Below are positions 1 through 8,322 of a stretch of DNA of 33,492 bases, piece by piece. The notes beneath the pieces were generated by a model, which searched no databases, had not been told where the DNA came from, and saw nothing but the letters and a program-made list of their open reading frames with translations. The number at the start of each line of letters is the position of its first letter. Position 1 is the stretch's first letter. The position numbers and the translations under genes are program-made. Source of the DNA: an uncultured Clostridia bacterium (GTDB taxonomy: Bacteria > Bacillota > Clostridia > TANB77 > CAG-508); the NCBI GenBank assembly GCA_947588635.1, contig CANPYN010000008.1:1-33492 (forward strand), read 5' to 3'.

Positions 1-149
1 GATTTAAAATTTTTAAAACTAAATCTTATTAACATTTTAATTTTCCTCCTCTCATACTATATTATATGCTATTATTTAAAAAATATCAATAATTTTTGAG
101 ATTTTTTCTCAAATTTTATAAATTATGATTTTTCATATATAAAAGGGAA

Positions 150-188
150 AGAGCCGAATCCATAATGGAAACGGCTCTCCTTTTTGAC
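150..188 (-). terminator. Rho-independent terminator downstream of purB
   Basis: Inverted repeat GAGCCG...CGGCTC flanked by A/T tracts (aaagggaaagagccgaatccataatggaaacggctctcctttttg), just after the purB stop on the minus strand. Confidence 0.75.
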
Positions 189-205
189 TTGAGTGGATTA
201 TAGCT

Positions 206-1681
206 TTACAGCTCATCTTCCACAATTTTGGTTGCAAGACCGATATAACTTGAAGGTGTGAGCTCAAGAAGTGTTTTTCTGTCCTCATCGGACAAAACAT
301 CAAGAGTTTTAATGAACTCCTGAATAGCTTCCTTCGAGATGTTTTTTCCTCTCGTAAGCTCTTTCAGCTGATTGTATGCATCCGGAATACCATACTTCCT
401 CAGTACAGTCTGAATTGGCTCAGCTAAAACTTCCCACTTGCTATCGAGGTCAGCAGAAATCTTTGAATCATTTACAGCTACTTTTTTCAGGCCACCTATA
501 GTCTGTTCAATAGCCTGAAGTGAATAGCCAAATGCAAGTCCGATGTTCCTTTGTAAAGAAGAATCGGAAAGATCTCTCTGCATACGAGAACGAGGAAGCT
601 CATCAGAAAGTACGGAACAAATGCCATTACCTATTTTGATATTGGCTTCGCTATTCTCAAAGCGAATAGGATTGACTTTGTGAGGCATTGTACTACTACC
701 AACTTCAGTTTTGACTGCTATCTGCTTAAAATAGTCCATACTGATATACAACCACATATCTAAATCAAAGTCCCTAAGAACATTGTTGAAATGGCGAATA
801 CCATCAAGAATATGGCAGATGTAGTCATGGCTTTCAATCTGAGTTGTAACCGGATTAAAATCTAATCCCAGATATTCTTCAATGAATAACTTGGACAATA
901 CAGTCCAGTTCTCATTAGGGAAAGCCACAGAAATTGCTGCATAGTTACCAGTTGCACCATTGAACTTCGCACGAGTTTTGATGGATTTCACATTCTCCAG
1001 CGACTTTCTCAGGCGATACGCATACACAGTAAGTTCTTTGCCAACAGTAGTTGGAGTTGCCGGCTGACCATGAGTATGAGCAAGCATTGCAGTATCAGCA
1101 TGTTCAATAGCAATATTAGAAATGCTATCAATCAGCTTTTCAGCTGCCGGAATCCAAACTTCCTTGAGTGCTGTAGAAATCATGTTGGAATAGGAAGGAT
1201 TGGTAATGTCCTCAGAAGTGCATCCAATGTGCACAAAGCTAATAAGACTGTTCATTCCCATTTCTTTGAGCTTTTCAGCAACAAAGAGTTCAACTGATTT
1301 CACATCGTGATTTGTGACTGCTTCGATTTCCTTAACTCTGACAAAAGAACTATCAGAAAAGTTCTCGTAAATTGCCAAAATTTCCGGAAGTCTGTCCATG
1401 TCAAAGGCATCCAAAATATCAGAGCCATTAACATTCTCGAGCAAGAATTTAAGCCACATCACTTCAACCTTAACTCTGTTTTTTACCAAAGCATATTCGG
1501 AGAAGTAAGGTGCAAGTTTCTTGCCAATCTGTGAATAGCGTCCATCTAACGGACCCAACGCGAGGTGTTCTGCAGAAATTGTTTCTGCTGTTGCTTCAGG
1601 AGATGTAGGCAGTCTTAAATTGCCAGCCATATCCTTCCGCAAAGAGGTCTCTTCGACCAAAGTTTGCTTGTCTCTTGTCAT
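206..1681 (-). CDS. purB: Adenylosuccinate lyase (E. coli PurB-like, N-terminally extended)
   Basis: 491 aa ORF with LGPLDGRYS near the N-terminus and the signature GSSTMPHKVNPIRFENSE; SD aaagggg upstream of the ATG. Visibly GC-richer than neighbours. Confidence 0.93.
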   Translation of the reverse strand: MTRDKQTLVEETSLRKDMAGNLRLPTSPEATAETISAEHLALGPLDGRYSQIGKKLAPYFSEYALVKNRVKVEVMWLKFLLENVNGSDILDAFDMDRLPEILAIYENFSDSSFVRVKEIEAVTNHDVKSVELFVAEKLKEMGMNSLISFVHIGCTSEDITNPSYSNMISTALKEVWIPAAEKLIDSISNIAIEHADTAMLAHTHGQPATPTTVGKELTVYAYRLRKSLENVKSIKTRAKFNGATGNYAAISVAFPNENWTVLSKLFIEEYLGLDFNPVTTQIESHDYICHILDGIRHFNNVLRDFDLDMWLYISMDYFKQIAVKTEVGSSTMPHKVNPIRFENSEANIKIGNGICSVLSDELPRSRMQRDLSDSSLQRNIGLAFGYSLQAIEQTIGGLKKVAVNDSKISADLDSKWEVLAEPIQTVLRKYGIPDAYNQLKELTRGKNISKEAIQEFIKTLDVLSDEDRKTLLELTPSSYIGLATKIVEDEL

Positions 1682-1830
1682 AAGGTATTTCCCCTTTCTA
1701 AAAGTTATTTAACTATTGCATCTCCAAGTTGCTAAATCTTTAGAAATTTAATAGTTATGAGACAACCATATTATACTATAATTTACATAAAAAGTAAATA
1801 GAATTTAAATATTTCTCAAATTTTATAATC

Positions 1831-2236
1831 TTACTTGTTCTTATTAATTTCTTGCCACACATCTAAGTCAAGTTTTTTATCTATAAGTTCAATCATATCT
1901 TTCTGCTTTTTATATATAAGTTTCATATAATTTAATAATTCTTGTCGTTCTCCTTGAGAAAATTGCGTAGCATATGTACAAATATGTCTTATATCTTTAC
2001 CTATTTTTTTAATCTCTTTAGTATTGTTAGAGTAGGCATCATATATTTCTTGTTGTCCTTTTAAATCTACATTTGTTACTCTCTCATAAATTGCTGCATC
2101 TCTGATATATGGTGCAAGTCTTTTATAACCATAATTTTTTGCTTTTGCTTCAACTAAAAGTCTTTCTTCATCAGATAACCATACTTTTATACTTTTCCTT
2201 CTTTGTTCTGGATTTAATTCAAATTTCGTAAAACAT
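1831..2236 (-). pseudogene. MobC-like plasmid mobilization / relaxosome accessory protein, frameshifted at the start
   Basis: Not in the ORF track. Minus-strand frame reads ...ELNPEQRRKSIKVWLSDEERLLVEAKAKNYGYKRLAPYIRDAAIYERV...DLDVWQEINKNK*, resembling MobC-type proteins. The only well-placed ATG (SD ggagg) is one base out of frame (ATG TTT T ACG AAA TTT GAA). Confidence 0.5.
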
Positions 2237-2252
2237 ACCTCCTTTTAATTTT

Positions 2253-2864
2253 TTATAAAAACACATCATAAATATATCCAGCCTCAATAAACTTTTCGGT
2301 TAGTTTCATTTTATAGATTTCTAACAGTTGTAAATATTTTCGCTTGAAATAATTTTTACATAACCATTCAATACCTTCTCTAGAAATAATAATTTTATCA
2401 TTATCATAATATTTAAATGTATTTTCTAAATTTTCTTTACAAATTTTTGTTATTGCTCTATTTATGGTATCTTGTTTTCTACCAAAATAATTTTCTAAAT
2501 CTAATAAAGGCATATCTCTATTCCAAAATGATTTAGAATCTATATTTAACAATTTTTCATATTCTTTTATTCTTAATTCAAAAAAATTTATATCAGCATC
2601 TATCTGACTCTTTTCTGACTGAAAATAAACATATATTAGCCAAAGATAACCTTCATATAAAATAAAATGGTATTTACTTCTTACCTTTTCGGCTTTCCAT
2701 CTACAAGATGGATGCTTATGTATCATGACTGATATTGCTTTTCTTAAATCTTTATGTGTTATTTCTTTTCCATTTTTGGTTTTTATATTTAATGTTTTTA
2801 ATCTGAACAATATTTTTTCATAAGATAAAAATATTTTATCAAATTCATCCATGTATATTCGCAT
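2253..2864 (-). CDS. Hypothetical protein of the mobile-element module
   Basis: 203 aa ORF between the MobC-like remnant and the wHTH protein; no family recognised. Confidence 0.55.
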   Translation of the reverse strand: MRIYMDEFDKIFLSYEKILFRLKTLNIKTKNGKEITHKDLRKAISVMIHKHPSCRWKAEKVRSKYHFILYEGYLWLIYVYFQSEKSQIDADINFFELRIKEYEKLLNIDSKSFWNRDMPLLDLENYFGRKQDTINRAITKICKENLENTFKYYDNDKIIISREGIEWLCKNYFKRKYLQLLEIYKMKLTEKFIEAGYIYDVFL

Positions 2865-2890
2865 AATAGCCCCTCCATTTCTTTATATTT

Positions 2891-3010
2891 TTTTCTGAAA
2901 TAGCGAAAGTGAATTTCAGAAAATTTTGAGCAAATTAATTTGCTCCGAATAAAGTGGATTTTTTAGTGCCCTTTATTCGCCAGCATGGTGTCTTGACACC
3001 CTTTTCGCTG
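2891..3010. repeat. Cluster of four to five nested or consecutive inverted repeats
   Basis: TTTTCTGAAA/TTTCAGAAAA (2891-2900/2914-2923), perfect 18-bp palindrome GAGCAAATTAATTTGCTC (2928-2945), CGAATAAAG/CTTTATTCG (2946-2954/2971-2979), GGTGTC-TT-GACACC (2987-3000), outer AGCGAAA/TTTCGCT (2902-2908/3003-3009). Confidence 0.85.
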
Positions 3011-3104
3011 TTTATGGAAAATTCCCTAATACCTTTTTAGCCCTCTGGGAGAAAAAATCAACTAAAAATTTTGTATTTTTTTATAAAAATAGTTTGTCCT
3101 TTCT

Positions 3105-3581
3105 TTATAAGTTCGAATACAAACTATTTAAAAATTCTTCTGAATATTGTCTTTGATTAGTATAATTTGAAATGAATTTTCTCTGTACGTTAGTATTATT
3201 TTTAATATTATTTCTTATAATATTATCTTCCATATTTTGATGGATAGCCTGTCCATTTTTTGACTGATACATATATCCATTATTTAATGGATAGGGTACA
3301 TCATTTATATAAATTTTTCTTTGAATTATTTGTTTATTTTCATTTCTTATAAGATCAACTTTTATAAAATTTTTATCTCTTAAATCCGAAATCCAACTTG
3401 AAACTGTTTTAGGATGTACTCCTAATTCTTCTGCAAAATAATTATTAGTTGCAAAACAAAATCCTTCTTTACAAGCAAGTGAAGTTATCATTGCATATAA
3501 CAACTTCTCATTTGCTTTTAATTGTTTATTATATAAAATTTTTGATGGGATTATAGAATAATATCCAACCTTATCTTTCAT
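3105..3581 (-). CDS. Winged-helix replication/helix-turn-helix protein (plasmid/ICE type)
   Basis: MKDKVGYYSIIPSKILYNKQLKANEKLLYAMITSLA...YFAEELGVHPKTVSSWISDLRDKNFI: typical wHTH of phage/plasmid replication-associated proteins. Confidence 0.65.
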   Translation of the reverse strand: MKDKVGYYSIIPSKILYNKQLKANEKLLYAMITSLACKEGFCFATNNYFAEELGVHPKTVSSWISDLRDKNFIKVDLIRNENKQIIQRKIYINDVPYPLNNGYMYQSKNGQAIHQNMEDNIIRNNIKNNTNVQRKFISNYTNQRQYSEEFLNSLYSNL

Positions 3582-3708
3582 TTTACCACTCCAATTCTAG
3601 CAGTAATTTTGCATAAAAAAACAGAATATTTCTTTAATATCGAAATACTCTGTAATATAGATGATTACTGCATTTTATTAAATTTTCTTTGTGGTTGGTA
3701 TATTTTAA

Positions 3709-4180
3709 ACACGAGAGGTGTGGATTTAAATCTTCAATTTCCAGCAGGATGGGAAGAAGCTAGAAGAATTAAATTTGCACAAGGATTTACATCTCCTGCG
3801 CCTCGTGATTATGTAGGTTCTCGGTCCTCTTGTTGCACCAGAATCTATTGCCATATATAACTTTACACTTTTCCATAATTTTAGATTAATACTTGCATAT
3901 CATACACAAGGTAAGGAAATTTACTGGGAATTTCAAAATTATACTCCGCCTGAAGCAGAGCAAATTGGAGAAACTTTTGCAAGCGTTAGTGGTTATAGAT
4001 TAGCTGATGTACCATATAATTCAAGTTTTGCAGGATATAAGGATTGGTTTATTCAAAATTACAGAAGACCTGGATATACAATAGAAGCAGGTCTTCGGAG
4101 AAAACCCGCTTCCAATTTCCCAATTTAATGAAATTTATAATGATAATATTGGTATACTTGTTTTAGGAGCAGTCCTATAA
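3709..4180 (+). pseudogene. M14-family zinc carboxypeptidase, C-terminal portion; N-terminus missing; two CGG +1 frameshift sites
   Basis: Skipping C3822 and C4096 gives an uninterrupted NTRGVDLNLQFPAGWEEARRIKFAQGFTSPAPRDYVGS-GPLVAPESIAIYNFTLFHNFRLILAYHTQGKEIYWEFQNY...NSSFAGYKDWFIQNYRRPGYTIEAGL-GENPLPISQFNEIYNDNIGILVLGAVL*, characteristic of gamma-D-glutamyl-diamino-acid-type M14 peptidases. Confidence 0.8.
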
Positions 4181-4210
4181 AATTAAAAAGGACCTGCCAT
4201 TTTATTTAAT

Positions 4211-5164
4211 TTATCCTTTAAATTGACCTCCGTTAATGTGCATTACTTGACCTGTAACATATGATGAGTCTGAACTTGCTAAATATATAAATAGTGGCGC
4301 TATTTCGTAAGGATGACCAGCTCTACCCATTGGTGCATCTGAGCCAAGTGTTGGTATTTTTTCTGCTTCCCAACAAGCTGGTTGAAGTGGCGTCCAGAAT
4401 ACTCCTGGTGACACTGCATTTACTCTTATATTTTTTGCTGCTAAGTTTGTGGCTAATGACCTTGTAAATCCTACTATTGCACCTTTACTAGTTACATAGT
4501 CTATTAGTTCTGGCTCTCCCTGAAAGGTAGTTATTGAAGTTACATTTATAATACTTGCACCTGGTTTCATGTGCTTTAATGCTCTTTTAGTTAAGTAAAA
4601 CATAGAATATATATTTGTTTTCATTGTTAAATCAAATTGTTCATCTGTTATATCTAACAAACTTTTTTGTTGATATTGAACTCCACTATTGTTTACTAAT
4701 ATATCGATTCTTCCAAACGTTTTCATTGTTTCATCTACAATTTTGTCACAAAAGTTCGTATCTTTAATATCTCCTGCAAGTAGCAAACATGTTCCTCCAA
4801 GTCTTTCGATAAAATCTTTTGTTTCTTCTGCATCTTTGTGTTCGTTATAATATGCTATTACTACTGTTGCACCTTCTTTTACAAAACCAACTGCAACCGC
4901 TCTTCCTATTCCGGAGTCTCCACCTGTTATAATTGCAACTTTATTCATAAGTTTTCCAGAGCACCTGTAATATGGATTATTAAATATTGGTCTTGGCACC
5001 ATTAAATATTCCATCCCTGGCTGTGTATCTTGATGTTGTGGTGGAAATTCTAATTTGTAATCTTTACATATTAATCCATATCCTTGATTATCTATGTATT
5101 TTAATCCATAGTCATCTTGCCCATTATTATTTGAAGTATAATATTTATAATTCATTGCTTTCAC
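4211..5164 (-). CDS. SDR family oxidoreductase (YhdF/YdaD general-stress-protein type)
   Basis: 317 aa; N-terminal PPQHQDTQPGMEYLMVPRP, Rossmann GGDSGIGRAVAVGF, YVTSKGA active-site region. Confidence 0.9.
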   Translation of the reverse strand: MKAMNYKYYTSNNNGQDDYGLKYIDNQGYGLICKDYKLEFPPQHQDTQPGMEYLMVPRPIFNNPYYRCSGKLMNKVAIITGGDSGIGRAVAVGFVKEGATVVIAYYNEHKDAEETKDFIERLGGTCLLLAGDIKDTNFCDKIVDETMKTFGRIDILVNNSGVQYQQKSLLDITDEQFDLTMKTNIYSMFYLTKRALKHMKPGASIINVTSITTFQGEPELIDYVTSKGAIVGFTRSLATNLAAKNIRVNAVSPGVFWTPLQPACWEAEKIPTLGSDAPMGRAGHPYEIAPLFIYLASSDSSYVTGQVMHINGGQFKG

Positions 5165-5222
5165 CTCATCTATCTATATTCTAAACAATAAATTTTGGTG
5201 AATGAAAAAGGGGGCTATCCCT

Positions 5223-5795
5223 TTAATCTCTATTAAATTTTCCGTTTTTAAAATACAAACTATCTTTGCTATTTGTCCAAAATGGTATGAGTGCATTCGG
5301 TACTTTTATTGTGCTCTCGTTATTTTTTCCAAAGCTTAAAATAGAATAATCACTATTTCGTTCTTCTATTTTATATCTGATATTTTCGTCATTTTCTAAT
5401 ATTTTACTTTCTTTTAAAAATTTATCTTGTATTTCTTTATACTCTTTAACATCTACTAAACTGTCCATAAATTTTTGTGTTAATTCTTCCTCGATAATAT
5501 ATTCTCCATTTTTATATCTTAATACTGTGTCATTTCCTATTTTATCTAAAAAATCCTCTGATATATCAGTCTCTTTTGATATCATATTATTAGTAGTATT
5601 ATATAGGTATGCTCCGTCTACATCCATATCTACTACTTGATACAAAATATTTTCTTGTTTTAGGTTATTCTGCTTTATATTTTTATTTGGTTTTTGTAAA
5701 ACTTCAGATAACTCACTCATAAAATTTTTAACGAATTGATTATTTTTTGCATTATTAAATAAATCATTTACTAAATTTAAATTCAATAAAATCAC
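5223..5795 (-). CDS. Hypothetical protein
   Basis: 190 aa ORF with SD; no family recognised. Confidence 0.5.
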   Translation of the reverse strand: MILLNLNLVNDLFNNAKNNQFVKNFMSELSEVLQKPNKNIKQNNLKQENILYQVVDMDVDGAYLYNTTNNMISKETDISEDFLDKIGNDTVLRYKNGEYIIEEELTQKFMDSLVDVKEYKEIQDKFLKESKILENDENIRYKIEERNSDYSILSFGKNNESTIKVPNALIPFWTNSKDSLYFKNGKFNRD

Positions 5796-5947
5796 TCCTT
5801 TTTTATAAATATATTTTCAAAATCATATTGGAAAGCTACTATTGACAAATAGTAGTAAGATAAAATTTTTTATAATTATATATTATTTTCACAAATTTAC
5901 AATATTTTTTTAATTTTAATTATTTGTTAAAACTACTTTTAATCTTA

Positions 5948-6706
5948 TTACTCTGCATAATTTTCTCCTGTTGCATAATTTATAATTACTCCTGGTTGTA
6001 CATTATAGCAATAAACATTAAAACAAATACCTTTTCCTTTATCTTCTACAGAGTATGCTTCTATTTCTACACCACTTGCAAGAAGATTGTCTCCCTCAAA
6101 TATTGGCGTTACTCTGTATAATACGTGATTATTTTTATTTTTTTTAATATATTCTGCTACCTCATTTTCGAATGTAAGCATACCCTCTGTATTCAAATAT
6201 CTTGTTCCTGTAATTAAATTTTTCTCATTTGCGTTTTCTCCTGCAAGTTGCCAACCAATTAAATGACAACGATTATATAAATATTTATCTTTTATTAAAT
6301 TATCATATCTTTTTTGAACCCATCCTGTTGGCTTAATTCCTCCAATTTCTCCTCTTTCTTCATCTTTTGCAGGCATCGTTTCTTTACAAATATTAGCAAA
6401 AGCTACACCACATCTACCCTTTTTATCTAAATCACTATATTTTTCGAAAGCACTAGTTGTATAGTCTTGTTCATTAAAGTATGGAATATTATTATTAATT
6501 TCTACATAAATTTGGCCAGAATACTCCGGGATTTCTGCTATATTGCTATAATTTGTAACTTGCGTACTTGGAGTATTATCACTGTCTTTGAAAAATTTAT
6601 TGTTGATATAATTTAATCCAATAAATAAAATTATAATAATTAATGTAGTTAGTAATTCTATTAATTTAACATTTTTTCTACTTTTTCTTCTAGCCATTTT
6701 CCCCAA
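5948..6706 (-). CDS. Membrane-anchored DNA/RNA non-specific endonuclease (EndA/DNA-entry nuclease-like)
   Basis: N-terminal TM segment, then YNRCHLIGWQLAGENANEKNLITGTRYLNTEGM, the beta-beta-alpha-metal nuclease motif region. Confidence 0.85.
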   Translation of the reverse strand: MGKMARRKSRKNVKLIELLTTLIIIILFIGLNYINNKFFKDSDNTPSTQVTNYSNIAEIPEYSGQIYVEINNNIPYFNEQDYTTSAFEKYSDLDKKGRCGVAFANICKETMPAKDEERGEIGGIKPTGWVQKRYDNLIKDKYLYNRCHLIGWQLAGENANEKNLITGTRYLNTEGMLTFENEVAEYIKKNKNNHVLYRVTPIFEGDNLLASGVEIEAYSVEDKGKGICFNVYCYNVQPGVIINYATGENYAE

Positions 6707-6728
6707 CCTTTAATGAACAATTTTTATA

Positions 6729-7112
6729 CTATTTTACATCATTTTTCCAAAGTCCGTGTTTATTACAATAAGCATATATTACAGATCCTGGAATATATTT
6801 AAATCTTGCTACTGGTTCTTGATTTGGATAAAATCTTACTCTTGTTGTTTGATTATCACTTACAACGGCAATCCACATTATATAGTGGTCTTCATCCATA
6901 GGATGATTTACTTCTCCTACTCTTACAACCATTTCATCTCCATCTTTTTCATAAACTGGAACATGTTTTTCTACCGCTGCATCATTTGAATTTGCAACTA
7001 ATAATTCCATTGGTTTTCCACAACATGTTATGTGACTAGCATCTCCTTGTATTAAACCTATAAGATTATTACATGTTGGACATTTGTAAAATACAGTGTT
7101 TTTTTCTTTCAA
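6729..7112 (-). CDS. dfx: Desulfoferrodoxin / superoxide reductase
   Basis: N-terminal desulforedoxin Cys set (YKCPTC...TCCGKPM), EKHVPVYE, VGEVNHPMDEDHYIMWI, YCNKHGLWK. Confidence 0.93.
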   Translation of the reverse strand: MKEKNTVFYKCPTCNNLIGLIQGDASHITCCGKPMELLVANSNDAAVEKHVPVYEKDGDEMVVRVGEVNHPMDEDHYIMWIAVVSDNQTTRVRFYPNQEPVARFKYIPGSVIYAYCNKHGLWKNDVK

Positions 7113-7113
7113 T

Positions 7114-8296
7114 TTAAATACCTCCTTGATTATTTAATAATTCATCAGCTAATTTTTCCATATTGTCTATATTTTCATTGTTCATTTTAGACATAATTGT
7201 AACTGTTGTATCACATAAATTTATGTCTTTCATTTGGCTTATTATTTCTTTCATACATTTACCTGCTGATGGTGCCCATGTACCATTTTCTATTATACCA
7301 ATTTTTCTGTTTTGATAATTTTTTCCTTTCAGATGATGTAAAAATTGTTCCATGGCTGGGAATAATCCCATATTATAACTAGATGATGCAAGTACAATCT
7401 TATCATATCTAAAAGCATCTTCTATTGCTTCTGCCATATCATCTCTTGTTAAATCAGATATTGCTACTTTTTCTGCGCCCTTTTGTTCTAATATTTCTTT
7501 CATTTTAAATGCTGCTTCTTTTGTATGTCCATGTATTGATGAATATGCAATAAATACTCCATCATCTTCTGGTTTGTAACTACTCCAAATATCATATTTA
7601 TTAATATAAAATCCCAAATTTTCTTTAAGTATTGGTCCATGAAGAGGGCATATCATCTTTACATCTAATGTAGCTACTTTTTTAAGTAATGCTTGTACTT
7701 GAGCTCCGTATTTTCCAACTATATTAAAGTAATATCTTCTTGCTTCACATGTCCAGTCTTCATCAGTATCTAATGTACCAAACTTGCCAAAGCCATCAGC
7801 TGTAAATAATATTTTTTCACTTTGTTCATATGTGCACATTACCTCTGGCCAGTGTACCATTGGAGCCATTACAAATTGCAAAGTGTGTTTTCCTATATTT
7901 AATGTGTCTCCTTCTTTTACTTCAATTTTTCTATCTTCTAGATTTTCTATGTTAAAAAATTGTGGAATAAATGCAAATGTTCTTAAATTTCCTACTATTT
8001 TCATTTCTGGATATTTATTTGCTAAACGTTCTATATTTGCCCCATGGTCTGGTTCTAAATGAGATACTACTAAATAATCTACTTTTTCCCCGTTTAAGTT
8101 CATTTTCTAGATTTTTGAACCACTCGTTTCCTGCCCTTTTATCTACAGTATCCATTACAACATTTTTTTTATCTTTTATTAAATATGAATTATATGATAT
8201 TCCATTTGGTACAACATATTGCCCCTCAAATAGGTCTATTGTTTTATCATCTACTCCAATATATTTTATTTGTTCTGTAATTTCTACATCTTTCAT
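7114..8296 (-). CDS. fprA: FprA-family A-type flavodiiron protein, expressed only via a +1 frameshift at CGG (8092-8090)
   Basis: ORFs 8015..8296 and 7114..8103 join as ...DTVDKRAGNEWFKNLENELK-[skip C]-GEKVDYLVVSHLEPDHGANIERLANK...; metallo-beta-lactamase-type diiron motif HLEPDH plus C-terminal flavodoxin domain. Total length 1183 nt = 3x394+1. Confidence 0.88.
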
Positions 8297-8322
8297 ATTA
8301 AATTTACCTCCATTTTTTTATT

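Noticed and set aside
1070-1534. Plus-strand ORFs 1070..1297 and 1307..1534
   Set aside because: Antisense to purB, which has unmistakable family motifs; no plausible product.
4084-4112. GAAGCAGG...CCCGCTTC stem around the second M14 CGG as a frameshift-stimulating hairpin
   Set aside because: Not seen at the other four sites, and it can arise from the coding sequence; not a shared element.
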